From Geoalkalibacter subterraneus (lineage in GTDB: Bacteria; Desulfobacterota; Desulfuromonadia; Desulfuromonadales; Geoalkalibacteraceae): a DNA stretch of 64,000 nucleotides. The notes below the pieces were generated by a model. It was not told the DNA's origin. It ran no database searches and saw only the letters and a list, made by a program, of their open reading frames with translations. A program made the position numbers and the translations under genes. Location: positions 1,612,001-1,676,000 of the forward strand of contig NZ_CP010311.1 in assembly GCF_000827125.1 (NCBI RefSeq). Reading direction: 5' to 3'. Positions 41,906 through 51,723 of this stretch are shown here, one piece after another (position 1 is the stretch's first letter; each line of letters opens with the position of its first letter).

Positions 41906-42704
41906 GCGGTTTTACGGGCTTCGTGAAAAACCGTTCAGCAAAACCCCTGATCCGCGCTTCCTGTACCTGGGGCGCGCTCACCGGGAGGCGCTGGCCCGAC
42001 TTCTTTTCGCGGTGGAAGAGCGAGACCCCGCACTGCTGACAGGAGGGATCGGGTGCGGCAAGACCACCCTGTCGCGAGCCTTGATGGATCAGCTGGACAG
42101 CTCTTTTAAAATAATTCTGCTGATCAATCCCCGTCTGAGCCCCCTGGAATTTTTACGGGCGCTGGCGCGGCACCTCGGCATTGATGCGCCTTCAGATTAC
42201 AAGACCGATCTTCTGGAGCAGATCGGCGAAAAGCTCTATCGGCTTTATCAGCAGCAGATCTGCCCGGTCCTGATTATCGATGAAGCGCAACTCATCCCCT
42301 ACCGGGAGACATTTGACGAGATCCGGTTGTTGACCAATTTCCAGCTCGATGATCGAAATCTCTTGAGTGTGATTCTCATGGGGCAGCCCGAACTTCGACG
42401 GCGCCTGGCACACCCGGTCTATGAACCGCTGAGGCAGCGAATCGGCATGCAGTATGATCTCAAAGGTCTTGAGCGCGAAGATGTCGACGCCTATCTTGAT
42501 TTCCGCCTCGAAACAGCCGGTGGGTCGAGAGGGCTTTTCCAGCCTGAGGCGGTCGATCGCATTTTCGCGTATTCGCAGGGCATTCCGCGCAAGATCAATC
42601 ATGCCGCATCTCTGTGTCTGATTGAGGGCTTTGGTCGCGAAAGCAGAACTATCGATGCGGATATCGCAGAGGCTGTCATGGAAGAGCTTGCTCTTTTTGA
42701 ATAA
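41898..42704 (+). CDS. ExeA/GspA-like AAA ATPase
   Basis: A 268-residue AAA_22 ATPase starting MYERFYGLREKPFSKTPDPR, the hallmark of the ExeA/GspA family. Walker A is GGIGCGKTTLS, Walker B PVLIIDEAQLI, and arginine-finger type segments QPELRRRL and YEPLRQRIG follow. The membrane span and peptidoglycan-binding part of full ExeA are absent. ExeA proteins help assemble large cell-envelope machines. It is embedded in the che operon, overlapping cheA by 8 nt. Confidence 0.85.
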   Translation: MYERFYGLREKPFSKTPDPRFLYLGRAHREALARLLFAVEERDPALLTGGIGCGKTTLSRALMDQLDSSFKIILLINPRLSPLEFLRALARHLGIDAPSDYKTDLLEQIGEKLYRLYQQQICPVLIIDEAQLIPYRETFDEIRLLTNFQLDDRNLLSVILMGQPELRRRLAHPVYEPLRQRIGMQYDLKGLEREDVDAYLDFRLETAGGSRGLFQPEAVDRIFAYSQGIPRKINHAASLCLIEGFGRESRTIDADIAEAVMEELALFE

Positions 42705-42765
42705 CTCCGCAATATGTTGATCGGTGGATGGATTTGAATCTGAAAAGACATAAGGCGATGGCTTC

Positions 42766-43548
42766 ATGATCGATCTTGCAGACATTCGAAAAAAAGCGCA
42801 GAAGGATAAAGGCGAACAGCCTTCCGCCGTAAAGGACGATGCCCCTGCTGAACGCATCTCTCCTGTGTCAGGGGAGGCGGATCTTCAGGAAAAGGATTCC
42901 GGCAACGCCGTGCAGGGCGTCCCAGCGGTTCGGTCTGAATCCCGCGGTTCCCATTTTCAGACGGTTGAGTCCGCCACCCGGGAGTCAGCAGCTGAGGTGA
43001 CAACTGAGACAGACCCTCTGGAACGACTGTTTGCTCAAATTAACGATCCGCGCCTCGCCACGGAGGAAGTCTACTTCAAGGGTCTCGGCGCCGGAGTTGA
43101 CCAGAGCAGTGAGACGCGTCGCGAATGGCTGACCTTTTCACTTGGAAAAGAAGAATATGCGCTGGACATTGAGGGCGTGGTGGAGATCATCAAGCCGCGC
43201 TCCATTTCACCGATCCCGCGGGTGCCCGGATTCATTCTCGGCATTATGAGCCTGCGCGGTGTGATCCTGCCGGTTTTTGATCTCAAACAACGCCTCAATC
43301 TTGGACAGGTCGAGGAAGATCCGTCCAACCGGGTTGTCGTCTGCCAGGTGGGAGACCGGATTGCCGGCCTGCTGGTTGACAATATTTCACAGGTTGTGCG
43401 TCTGACCGAGCGCAACATCGAACCACCGCCGTCTTTGATGCCTGATCTCGATGTGGAGTTGGTTGCAGGAGTAGGGCGATATCAGGGTCATTTTCTTATT
43501 TTGTTGAATTTGGGAGGCATTCTTGCCGCTGAATATTTCGGCGGGTAA
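42766..43548 (+). CDS. cheW: CheW adaptor with long N-terminal extension
   Basis: A 260-residue protein. The CheW domain fills residues about 120-260 (WLTFSLGKEEYALDIEGVVE, IPRVPGFILGIMSLRGVILP). The first 115 residues are polar, Glu/Ala/Ser-rich and probably disordered, which is unusual since CheW is normally about 150-170 residues. The extension may add a localisation or linker function. It lies in an operon between the ATPase and a second cheY. Confidence 0.9.
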   Translation: MIDLADIRKKAQKDKGEQPSAVKDDAPAERISPVSGEADLQEKDSGNAVQGVPAVRSESRGSHFQTVESATRESAAEVTTETDPLERLFAQINDPRLATEEVYFKGLGAGVDQSSETRREWLTFSLGKEEYALDIEGVVEIIKPRSISPIPRVPGFILGIMSLRGVILPVFDLKQRLNLGQVEEDPSNRVVVCQVGDRIAGLLVDNISQVVRLTERNIEPPPSLMPDLDVELVAGVGRYQGHFLILLNLGGILAAEYFGG

Positions 43549-43563
43549 GGAAAGGAGCATCTT

Positions 43564-43935
43564 GTGGCCAAGAAGAAGATACTGATCGTCGAGGATGAGG
43601 AAAGCCTTCTCAAGCTCGAAAGCATATTGTTGACCAGCAAGGGGTTCGAAGTGCGCGGCGTGACCAATGGGCGAAAAGCCCTCGAAGCCATTGAAGAGGA
43701 TCGCCCCGACCTGGTCCTGCTTGACATCATGCTGCCCGAGATTGACGGCTTCGAGGTCTGTCGGCATATCAAGCAGAATGCCGCAACCCGTCATATCCCA
43801 GTGGTCATGCTCACTGCCAAGAAAACACGCGAGGACATGGACAAGGGCCGTGAGGTCGGTTGTGACTGCTACATCACCAAACCCTTCAAGTCCGCCATGG
43901 TGATCGAGACCATTCAGAGGTACCTGGCCAAATGA
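43564..43935 (+). CDS. CheY-like response regulator (second copy)
   Basis: A 123-residue single receiver, starting at GTG 43564 after AAGGAG. It has the acidic pair VEDEES, phosphoacceptor in DLVLLDIMLPEIDG, Thr in VVMLTAKK and Lys in YITKPFKS. The sequence 'LDIMLPEIDGFEVCRHIKQN' is closer to stand-alone regulators of the PilG/DivK kind than to motor CheY. Its stop overlaps the second cheW start by the ATGA pattern. Confidence 0.9.
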   Translation: MAKKKILIVEDEESLLKLESILLTSKGFEVRGVTNGRKALEAIEEDRPDLVLLDIMLPEIDGFEVCRHIKQNAATRHIPVVMLTAKKTREDMDKGREVGCDCYITKPFKSAMVIETIQRYLAK

Positions 43936-44456
43936 ACTTTTCCGCCATGCAGAGCGATTCCAAGGCCGTCGCGAAAGAAGCGGGGCGTAACGAAATCCAG
44001 TTGGCATGCTTCCGTGTCGGGGAGGAACTCTACGGCCTCGACATTATGAAAATCCGCGAAATCATCAAGCCGCAAAAGCTCACTCCCGTGCCCAAAGCCC
44101 CCCCCTTTATCGAGGGGGTGATCAATCTTCGCGGCGCTGTGATTCCCATTGTTGATCTACGGCGCCGTTTCGGACAGAAGATCGATGAAGGCAACCGCCG
44201 TGCACGGGTGATTATCTGCTCCCTCAGCGGCAAGATCATCGGTCTGGTGGTGGATGAAGTGATCGAGGTTCGCAATTTCACCCGCCGCGAAATTCAGCCG
44301 GCGCCGCAATTTCTCAAAGGTCGCGAAGCCGCCTTTTTTATCGGGGTGTGCCGTGTACGCGGTGAGTTGACGATGATTCTTGATCTCGAACGTATATTGA
44401 GTTCGGATGAAAAAATCGACATTGAACGTATCCGGCAGACCGGCTCTTCTTCCTGA
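43932..44456 (+). CDS. cheW: CheW adaptor (second copy)
   Basis: A 174-residue CheW of usual size: QLACFRVGEELYGLDIMKIR, the VPKAPPFIEGVINLRGAVIP block and SLSGKIIGLVVDEVIEV. It links receptors to CheA. The second cheW in the same operon suggests two receptor classes or array layers. It overlaps the preceding cheY by 4 nt. Confidence 0.94.
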   Translation: MNFSAMQSDSKAVAKEAGRNEIQLACFRVGEELYGLDIMKIREIIKPQKLTPVPKAPPFIEGVINLRGAVIPIVDLRRRFGQKIDEGNRRARVIICSLSGKIIGLVVDEVIEVRNFTRREIQPAPQFLKGREAAFFIGVCRVRGELTMILDLERILSSDEKIDIERIRQTGSSS

Positions 44457-44489
44457 ATTCTGGACCTGTTGTGAAATAATCCGCAATGG

Positions 44490-46505
44490 ATGACTGTCAT
44501 GATTGAAAATGTGGAACCGATGCTGCGTTCTTCACGCGAAGAGGAACGCATTGAAGCCTTGCGGCAGATCGTTGAACATAATCTCGATATTGATCCCGGG
44601 TTGATGGCCCCATTGCTTGGCGACAGCGGCTGGCGCGTGCGCAAGGAGGCGGTCGAGTGTTATCTCACCGTCTTTGCGCCTAACAGAGATCCCCGGGAAA
44701 TCGTTTCGCTGCTGCACTCCGACGACAACGCCGGGCTGCGCAATGCGGCCATGGAAATTCTTGTGCGCCTCGGATCCAGCGCCGTTCCTGCGTTGAAAGA
44801 GGAAATGGCCAGCGATGATCAGGATGTGCGCAAGTTCGTGGTCGATATCATGGGTGAGATCGGCGATGAAACCTGTATTGGGTCACTGATTCATGCCCTT
44901 CAGGATGCCGATGCCAACGTGCGCACCGCAGCGGTTGAAAATCTTGGTAAGATCAAGGCGCGGGACGCCGTTCCGGCGCTGCTTGACGCCATGAGTGAGG
45001 ATGATTTCGGGTGGCGTTTTACCATCCTCGAAGCGCTGTGTTCCATTGGCGAGCGTATCCCGGTGGGTCCTCTCGTGCCTTTCAGGAATGATCCCCTGCT
45101 CCGCAAGGCTCTGTTTGACTGCCTGGGAAGAGTCGGGGACCTCGACGCCATAGATCTGCTGATTGAAGGTCTCAATGATGCCCCCCGCAAGACCCGTGAG
45201 GCTGCGGTTGTCGGTCTGGCTAATCTCAGAGAAAATTATCCTGATGAGGTCGCTGCAGCCCTGAATGCTCTGGGCGACCGTGGTGTTGCACGCCCGCTGG
45301 TCGATTTGCTGGAAAATCGCGACCAGGGGGTGCGGATGGCGGCTATTGAGGTGCTGGGTCTGATCGGGGATGGCTCGGTTGCTGAGCGTTTACTGCCTCT
45401 TGTCGCGGACGAGGCTTGCGCTCAGACAGCTCTTCAGGCGTTGGACAATTTCGGTGAAGATGTGCTGTGCGACATGGTCTCACGCAACCTGGGACGCGAC
45501 CCTGACCAGGATATCTATCTCGTCTATCTTGCCGGCACCGGCCAGTGTGCTGCGGTCGCGGATCGCATCATCGGCGGCCTGACTCACGACGAAGAGCAGA
45601 TGCGCATGGTGACCGCCCGTTCGCTGGCCGCTATTGGCGGACCGGAGTGTATCAGCTCCCTTATTGACGCGCTGCGGGTTTCTTCTCCCGACCTTATGGA
45701 GGTGATTGTCGACGCGCTGGGCAAAATTGGCGAGCGCTTTCCCGAACAGGTTTTTCAAGCCGTTGCAGCCTTGACCGACGACAGTCGTGATGCCATTCGA
45801 GCCGGCGCAGTCCAGATTCTTGGACGACTTGGCGGCCCTGATTGTCATGCGCGCATTTCTCTTGCCTTTAAAGACGAATCCGCCCGGGTACGCCAGGCTG
45901 CACTTGGCACCCTTGATTCATTGCCTGGAGAAGAACGCGATACCCTTATGAAACTGGCGCTGACGGATGAGGATGCTGAGGTCCGTACTTTGGCGGCCAG
46001 AAACCTCGGGGAGTGGGGTTCAGAATCCATGGTTGAGACACTGGCCCCGGCTTTAGCTGACGAGGATCTCTGGGTGCGGGCCAATGCGGTGCGTTCCCTT
46101 GGGAAGATAAACAGTGAGAGAGCTTTGACGCTGATTTGCCAGGCGCTGGAAGACTCTGTCGGCCTGGTCGCGATCGCTGCCCTGGAAACCCTGGGCGCAA
46201 TCGGTGGCCCGGAGGTCGATGAAGCTTTGGAAAAAGCCCTCTCCCATCCTGACGAAGAAGTGGTCAAGGCAGCCCTTCAGGCGCTAGCCGGAAGGCAGGA
46301 CGGCCCCTGGGTTGAGAAAATTCTTTCCGACATGATCGACCATAAGCGCTGGGATGTTCGCCTGGCAGCCTTGGGATTGCTCGACAACCGCGGCGTCTCT
46401 CCGTTTAGAGCTATTCTCGAGCGGCGCTTGCAGGTAGAGGGCGATGACCTGGTTCAACGTAGGATTTCAGAACTTCTGACACGGCCTGCGGCCGCGGAGA
46501 ATTGA
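44490..46505 (+). CDS. Large HEAT-repeat scaffold protein in the che operon
   Basis: A 671-residue protein made almost wholly of about twenty HEAT/PBS-lyase-type repeats of about 31 residues (for example DQDVRKFVVDIMGEIGDE, ANVRTAAVENLGKIKARDAV, EDLWVRANAVRSLGKI). No catalytic motif is seen. Such solenoids bind other proteins; here the location between cheW and cheR suggests a chemosensory scaffold or adaptor. No strong Shine-Dalgarno is found for ATG 44490, and ATG 44499 is also possible. Confidence 0.88.
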   Translation: MTVMIENVEPMLRSSREEERIEALRQIVEHNLDIDPGLMAPLLGDSGWRVRKEAVECYLTVFAPNRDPREIVSLLHSDDNAGLRNAAMEILVRLGSSAVPALKEEMASDDQDVRKFVVDIMGEIGDETCIGSLIHALQDADANVRTAAVENLGKIKARDAVPALLDAMSEDDFGWRFTILEALCSIGERIPVGPLVPFRNDPLLRKALFDCLGRVGDLDAIDLLIEGLNDAPRKTREAAVVGLANLRENYPDEVAAALNALGDRGVARPLVDLLENRDQGVRMAAIEVLGLIGDGSVAERLLPLVADEACAQTALQALDNFGEDVLCDMVSRNLGRDPDQDIYLVYLAGTGQCAAVADRIIGGLTHDEEQMRMVTARSLAAIGGPECISSLIDALRVSSPDLMEVIVDALGKIGERFPEQVFQAVAALTDDSRDAIRAGAVQILGRLGGPDCHARISLAFKDESARVRQAALGTLDSLPGEERDTLMKLALTDEDAEVRTLAARNLGEWGSESMVETLAPALADEDLWVRANAVRSLGKINSERALTLICQALEDSVGLVAIAALETLGAIGGPEVDEALEKALSHPDEEVVKAALQALAGRQDGPWVEKILSDMIDHKRWDVRLAALGLLDNRGVSPFRAILERRLQVEGDDLVQRRISELLTRPAAAEN

Positions 46506-46512
46506 TTCGTCA

Positions 46513-47397
46513 ATGTTCAATTTTACGCCTGACATCCCTATGACCAATGAGGAATTTCGTCTTTTGCGAGACCTCATTTATCAACACTGCGGCCTGCATT
46601 TCTCTGAAGACAACAAGTATCTTCTCGAGAAACGGCTGAGCAAGCAGGTCAGACACCACAAGTTCAAGAACTTCAAGGACTATTATTATCTACTGCGTTA
46701 CGGCAAAACCCGCGACACCGAACTGGCCCAGGCGATTGACCTGCTGACCACCAACGAAACCTACTTTTTCCGCGAAGAAAGTCAGCTTAGAACCTTCTCT
46801 CAGGAGATCATCCCCGAACTGATCGCCCGGCGTGAAAAAGAGGGCTCCCGCAAGCTGCGGCTGTGGAGCGCAGGGTGCTCGACGGGAGAAGAACCCTATA
46901 CCCTGGCCATAATGCTGCTGGAAAAACCTGAACTGCGGGGATGGGATATCGACATCATCGGCACCGACATCAGCCACAGGGTACTGCAGGTCGCCCGGAA
47001 GGGGATTTACGGAGCCTCATCGTTCCGAGCAACGGATGCGAAGTATATCCAGCGTTATTTCGAGGAAAACGAGGGCAAATACCGTATTCGCGACGAAGTA
47101 CGCAAGCTGGTCGGAATCAGCCATCTCAACCTGTTCGATCAGAGTCGTATTTCTCTTTTGGGACAGATGGATGCCGTGTTCTGTCGTAATGTCATTATCT
47201 ATTTCGACCTGGATGCCAAGAAGAAAGTGATCGACAGCTTTTACAACCGGCTGCGCCCAGAAGGTTTTCTGCTGCTGGGGCACAGCGAATCCCTGATGAA
47301 TATCACCAGCCGCTTCTCCCTGCGTCCCTTCACCCACGACATGGTTTACCAGCGGCCGGCGGCGGTCGCCGGGACCGGGACGGGGGGCGAGTTATGA
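46513..47397 (+). CDS. cheR: Chemotaxis methyltransferase CheR
   Basis: A 294-residue enzyme that methylates receptor glutamates with SAM. It has the N-terminal helical CheR_N domain and the SAM site RLWSAGCSTGEEPYTLAIML, followed by IDIIGTDIS, and the CRNVIIYFD motif. No beta-subdomain change is seen. The stop overlaps cheB's start (ATGA), the usual pairing. Confidence 0.95.
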   Translation: MFNFTPDIPMTNEEFRLLRDLIYQHCGLHFSEDNKYLLEKRLSKQVRHHKFKNFKDYYYLLRYGKTRDTELAQAIDLLTTNETYFFREESQLRTFSQEIIPELIARREKEGSRKLRLWSAGCSTGEEPYTLAIMLLEKPELRGWDIDIIGTDISHRVLQVARKGIYGASSFRATDAKYIQRYFEENEGKYRIRDEVRKLVGISHLNLFDQSRISLLGQMDAVFCRNVIIYFDLDAKKKVIDSFYNRLRPEGFLLLGHSESLMNITSRFSLRPFTHDMVYQRPAAVAGTGTGGEL

Positions 47398-48461
47398 CCG
47401 TAAAGCCCATTCGTGTTCTGGTGATCGATGATTCGGCCTACAATCGTCGCACGATCAGCAAAATCCTCGACGACATTCCCGGCGTGTCCGTTGTCGGTTA
47501 CGCCATAAACGGTGAGGACGGGCTGCGTAAACTGGCCGACCTGCACCCGGATCTGATTACTCTCGATCTGGAGATGCCGCGCATGGACGGCTTTACGTTC
47601 CTGCGCATTCTCATGCACCAGCGCCCGACGCCGGTTATTGTCATCTCTTCCCGTACTGAGGATGAAAATGTCTTCAAGGCGCTGGAACTCGGCGCCCTGG
47701 ATTTTATCGGCAAGCCCAGTTCACGAAGTGACAACCAGCTTCTCCGGATACGTGACGACCTGATTCGCAAGGTGCTGCAGTGTGGTCGTGCCGATATGCG
47801 CAAAGTCATGCGTCGCGTCGTCACCCCGAATGCGGATTGTGTTCCTGTCAGAAAAGAAACGGCAAAAAAGACGGTCGAGGCTTCCCATCTTGTTCTGATC
47901 GGGGCTTCTACCGGCGGCCCGCCGGCGGTTCAGTCGATTCTGATGGCCATGAAGCGCGACTATCCCCTGATGTTCGCTGTTTCGCAGCACATGCCTTCTG
48001 GTTTCACACGTGCGTTTGCCGAACGATTGAATAAATTCTGTGATCTGGAGGTTATCGAAGCTCAAACGGGTGATCGCTTTGTCCCCGGACGGGCACTGAT
48101 TGCCCCGGGGGGCAAAAATCTGCAGTTCCGCAAAAGAGGGGCGGAATTGATCGCTCACATAACCGATCCCGAAGAGAATCAGCGCTTTGTGCCTTCCATC
48201 GATATCATGTTCGAATCAGCCGCGCGTATTTCTTCCGTGAAAAATCTGGCTGTCGTTTTGACCGGAATGGGGAACGATGGCGCAAGAGGCACGACCCTCA
48301 TCAAGGAACGGGGGGGGCATGCCATCGCTGAACACGAGTCCTCCTGCGTGGTCTTTGGGATGCCCAAGGAAGCTATTGCCACAGGAAGCATCGACACGGT
48401 CTGCCCCTTGCCCGATATTGCTTATTCCATCCTCTACCATTGCGGTATTCAGGTCGTATGA
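47394..48461 (+). CDS. cheB: Chemotaxis methylesterase/response regulator CheB
   Basis: A 355-residue two-domain enzyme. The receiver has IDDSAYNRR and phosphoacceptor Asp58 in LITLDLEMPRMDG. The methylesterase has its catalytic triad visible in LIGASTGGPPAV (Ser), SQHMPSGFT (His) and LTGMGNDGARG (Asp). It removes receptor methyl groups after phosphorylation by CheA. It is the last che gene here; there are no receptor or flagellar genes in view. Confidence 0.95.
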   Translation: MTVKPIRVLVIDDSAYNRRTISKILDDIPGVSVVGYAINGEDGLRKLADLHPDLITLDLEMPRMDGFTFLRILMHQRPTPVIVISSRTEDENVFKALELGALDFIGKPSSRSDNQLLRIRDDLIRKVLQCGRADMRKVMRRVVTPNADCVPVRKETAKKTVEASHLVLIGASTGGPPAVQSILMAMKRDYPLMFAVSQHMPSGFTRAFAERLNKFCDLEVIEAQTGDRFVPGRALIAPGGKNLQFRKRGAELIAHITDPEENQRFVPSIDIMFESAARISSVKNLAVVLTGMGNDGARGTTLIKERGGHAIAEHESSCVVFGMPKEAIATGSIDTVCPLPDIAYSILYHCGIQVV

Positions 48462-48505
48462 ATTTCCATCCCCGCTGGTTTTATCCCGTTTGAATCATTG
48501 CAAAC

Positions 48506-48535
48506 TTGACAATCGGTCCCCCACTTATGTTTAAT
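48506..48535 (+). promoter_or_regulatory. Probable infA promoter
   Basis: TTGACA (48506-48511) and TTTAAT (48530-48535) are 18 bp apart. The transcript would have a leader of almost 190 nt before infA at 48732, including the large palindrome at 48585-48714. It lies 45 nt after cheB. Confidence 0.55.
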
Positions 48536-48584
48536 AGTGCGGATTTCGCATCACCAGCGCTTTTGCGCTTCATCAAAGCATCAA

Positions 48585-48714
48585 TATGAATGGCTAAGCA
48601 AAAATCGACAAATGCAATGCGCGCGATTGTCAGGCAGTGAGGCGTACTGATGTACGTCAAAGCAGCGAGAGCAATTGCGGCAACGCAGTCGTTGGTGTGT
48701 TTTTGCGACGCCAT
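48585..48714. repeat. Imperfect palindromic element of about 130 bp
   Basis: The block is symmetric about position 48649. The core is CGTACTGATGTACG; outward the arms pair GCGCGATTGTCAGGCAG with the complement of CAGCGAGAGCAATTGCGGC, and the ends AATGGCTAAGCAAAAA with TTTTTGCGACGCCATT, with mismatches. It would fold as a long hairpin in RNA or cruciform in DNA. Similar GTAC-centred palindromes occur in intergenic regions of related bacteria as I recall them, so it may be a dispersed repeat, but a genome-wide count was not possible. Confidence 0.6.
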
Positions 48715-48731
48715 TAATCAGGGAGGTTCTT

Positions 48732-48950
48732 TTGGCGAAAGAAGAAGCCATCGAAGTTGAAGGAAAAGTGATTGAACCCTTGCCTAATGCCATGTTCAAG
48801 GTCGAATTGGATAACGGACACGTTGTGCTGGCACACATCTCAGGCAAGATGAGAAAATACTACATCCGTATTCTGCCTGGCGATCGGGTGACGGTGGAAC
48901 TCTCCCCGTACGATCTGACGCGCGGGCGCATCACTTATCGCGAGAAATAG
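48732..48950 (+). CDS. infA: Translation initiation factor IF-1
   Basis: A 72-residue OB-fold protein, exact family length. TTG 48732 is the start ([20 protein letters not shown]) with GGGAGG 8 nt upstream. Conserved [20 protein letters not shown] and [18 protein letters not shown] are intact. It binds the ribosomal A site during initiation. The unusual TTG start and long structured leader suggest translational tuning. Confidence 0.96.
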   Translation: MAKEEAIEVEGKVIEPLPNAMFKVELDNGHVVLAHISGKMRKYYIRILPGDRVTVELSPYDLTRGRITYREK

Positions 48951-49166
48951 AGTCGCGACAGTTCCATCAGAATACGCCTTTTGCGGTATTTTCTATGGGG
49001 GATCGCTCTCTGTCTGCATGCAGCGGACAGTGAAGGGCGGCATAAGCCGAATGTGCTCTTGCCGGACAGATCTCTTTTTCTCATGACAACCAATTTCAAG
49101 AGTACCGGCCCCGGCCGGTATTGCTGTTTCTGGCTCCTGCCCATTGCACGGCGGAAGTGAGGTCTC

Positions 49167-51722
49167 ATGCAAGAACGTTACACCCCTGAAACAATCGAAA
49201 AAAAGTGGCAGCAGAACTGGTGCGACAACGATACCTTTGCCGTACAAGTCGACCGGGACAAGCCCAAATATTACGTGCTTGAAATGTTTCCCTATCCGTC
49301 GGGACGGATTCACATGGGCCACGTGCGCAATTATTCCATCGGGGATGTTGTGGCCCGCTTCAAACGGATGCAGGGGTTCAATGTTCTGCACCCCATGGGG
49401 TGGGACGCCTTCGGCATGCCGGCGGAGAACGCCGCTATCCAGCACGGCACGCACCCGGCCGAATGGACGTATAAGAATATCGACAACATGCGCTCCCAGC
49501 TCAAGAAAATGGGGCTGGCCTATGACTGGAACCGGGAGTTCGCGACCTGTGATGTCGATTATTACAAGTGGGAACAGCTGATTTTCCTTGAAATGCTGGA
49601 GCGGGGGCTGGTTTACAAAAAGACTTCCTCCGTCAACTGGTGTCCGGATTGCCAGACCGTGCTGGCCAATGAACAGGTCGACGACGGCTGCTGCTGGCGC
49701 TGCAACAACGAGGTTGTTCAGAAGGATCTGGAGCAGTGGTTCTTCAAGATTACCGAATACGCCCAAGAACTTCTTGAATGCACCGAAGAGATGCCGGGAT
49801 GGCCGGAGCGCGTTCTGACCATGCAGCGCAACTGGATCGGCCGCAGTACCGGTTGCGCCATTGAATTCCCCATCGAAAACGGGCAGCGCACCATCGAGGT
49901 GTTCACGACCCGTCCCGATACCCTCTACGGGGCTACCTTCATGAGCCTTGCGCCTGAGAATCCCCTGGCTCTCGAGTTGGCAACCGGGGACCGGCGTGCA
50001 GAAGTCGAGGCTTTTATCCAGAAGGTGCGGCGGCAGGACAAGAATCAGCGCACCGCCGACGATTACGAGAAAGAAGGCGTTTTCACTGGAGGGTATTGCA
50101 TCAATCCGCTGACCGGGCGACGCATGCCTGTATTCGTTGCCAATTTTGTTCTGATGGATTACGGCACCGGCGCGGTTATGGCGGTCCCGACCCATGATCA
50201 GCGTGATTTCGAGTTCGCCCGCAAATACGATCTTCCCATGGTGGTCGTGATTCAGCCCGAGGGGCAGGAGTTGTCCCCTGAAAAGATGACTGAGGCCTGG
50301 ACCGGCGAAGGAAAGCTTGTCAACTCAGATCAATTCAACGGAGTCGACAACGAAAGCGCCAAGGAAAAGATCGCTGATTTTCTTGAGCAGCAGAATATCG
50401 GACGCAAGACGGTCAACTACCGCCTTCGTGACTGGGGCGTTTCCCGCCAGCGTTACTGGGGAACCCCGATTCCGGTCATCTACTGCGAAAAATGCGGCAC
50501 CGTGCCCGTTCCCCGCGAACAGCTGCCGGTGGTTCTGCCGACCGATGTCGAACTCAGCGGGGAGGGGGGAAGCCCTCTGGCCCGCCATGAGAACTTTTAC
50601 CGTACAGAATGCCCCAACTGCGGCGCCGAAGCGCGGCGCGAAACGGATACCTTCGATACCTTCGTTGAAAGTTCCTGGTATTTTCTGCGTTACGCCTGTG
50701 CGGGATATGCCGAGGGTCCTGTCGAACGAGATTCCGTCGATTACTGGCTGCCTGTGGATCAGTATATCGGTGGCATCGAGCATGCGGTTATGCACCTGCT
50801 CTATGCGCGCTTTTTCACCAAAGTGCTGCGCGACCTCGGATTTGTCGGTCTCGATGAGCCCTTCGAAAACCTGTTGACCCAGGGCATGGTCTGTATGGAG
50901 ACGCTCTCCTGCCCCGAGCACGGTTGGCTTTATCCCGAAGAAGTGCAGGACGGCAAATGCTGCAAGTGCGGCTCTGCAGCAAAGACCGGCCGCAATGAGA
51001 AAATGAGCAAATCGAAGAAAAACGTCATCGATCCAGACACCCTCATTTCGACCTACGGGGCCGATACCGCGCGTTTGTTCATTCTTTTTGCCGCGCCGCC
51101 GGAGAAAGACCTGGAATGGAGCGATCAGGCCGTCGAAGGATGTTTCCGTTTTCTCAATCGCGTCTGGCGAGCTGTTTACGACAACCTTGACCTGGTGCGC
51201 CAGGCCGTGGCGACCGAACCGGTTGAAGGGGCGGCTCGCGATCTGCGCCGCGTGACTCATCGCACCATCAAGAAGGTCACCGAGGACATCGACGGGCGTT
51301 TCCATTTCAACACCGCTATCGCTGCGGTGATGGAGCTGGTCAACGCGGTCTATGGTTTCGATGAGAAACAGAAGTATCCCTGGGTATTGCGCGAAGCACT
51401 GGAAACCATCGTGCGACTTTTGGCGCCGTTTGTCCCGCATGTCAGCGAGGAACTCTGGGCCTGCCTCGGGAACGAGACGACCGTTGAGCAGCAGGGGTGG
51501 CCGGCATGGGACCCCGAGGCGTTGGTCCAGGATGAAGTCACCATCGTTGTTCAGGTCAACGGCAAGGTCAGAGGCAAGGTCAATGTCGCGGCGGATGCAG
51601 ACGAGGCGCAGGTGCGGGAAACAGCCCTCTCAAGCCCCAATGTGAGCCGCTTTCTTGAAGGAGTGACCGTGCGAAAAGTGATTGTGATTCCCGGACGGCT
51701 TGTCAACGTAGTGGCCAATTGA
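49167..51722 (+). CDS. leuS: Leucyl-tRNA synthetase
   Basis: An 851-residue class I synthetase. HIGH-type motif [16 protein letters not shown] is near residue 40, the editing domain is inserted between 220 and 410 ([13 protein letters not shown]), and KMSKS is exact near residue 613 ([14 protein letters not shown]). It starts a run with lptE and holA that is conserved in related bacteria. The 216-nt gap from infA shows no clear T-box or terminator, only a GC-rich hairpin at about 49105. Confidence 0.97.
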   Translation: MQERYTPETIEKKWQQNWCDNDTFAVQVDRDKPKYYVLEMFPYPSGRIHMGHVRNYSIGDVVARFKRMQGFNVLHPMGWDAFGMPAENAAIQHGTHPAEWTYKNIDNMRSQLKKMGLAYDWNREFATCDVDYYKWEQLIFLEMLERGLVYKKTSSVNWCPDCQTVLANEQVDDGCCWRCNNEVVQKDLEQWFFKITEYAQELLECTEEMPGWPERVLTMQRNWIGRSTGCAIEFPIENGQRTIEVFTTRPDTLYGATFMSLAPENPLALELATGDRRAEVEAFIQKVRRQDKNQRTADDYEKEGVFTGGYCINPLTGRRMPVFVANFVLMDYGTGAVMAVPTHDQRDFEFARKYDLPMVVVIQPEGQELSPEKMTEAWTGEGKLVNSDQFNGVDNESAKEKIADFLEQQNIGRKTVNYRLRDWGVSRQRYWGTPIPVIYCEKCGTVPVPREQLPVVLPTDVELSGEGGSPLARHENFYRTECPNCGAEARRETDTFDTFVESSWYFLRYACAGYAEGPVERDSVDYWLPVDQYIGGIEHAVMHLLYARFFTKVLRDLGFVGLDEPFENLLTQGMVCMETLSCPEHGWLYPEEVQDGKCCKCGSAAKTGRNEKMSKSKKNVIDPDTLISTYGADTARLFILFAAPPEKDLEWSDQAVEGCFRFLNRVWRAVYDNLDLVRQAVATEPVEGAARDLRRVTHRTIKKVTEDIDGRFHFNTAIAAVMELVNAVYGFDEKQKYPWVLREALETIVRLLAPFVPHVSEELWACLGNETTVEQQGWPAWDPEALVQDEVTIVVQVNGKVRGKVNVAADADEAQVRETALSSPNVSRFLEGVTVRKVIVIPGRLVNVVAN

Positions 51723-51723
51723 G

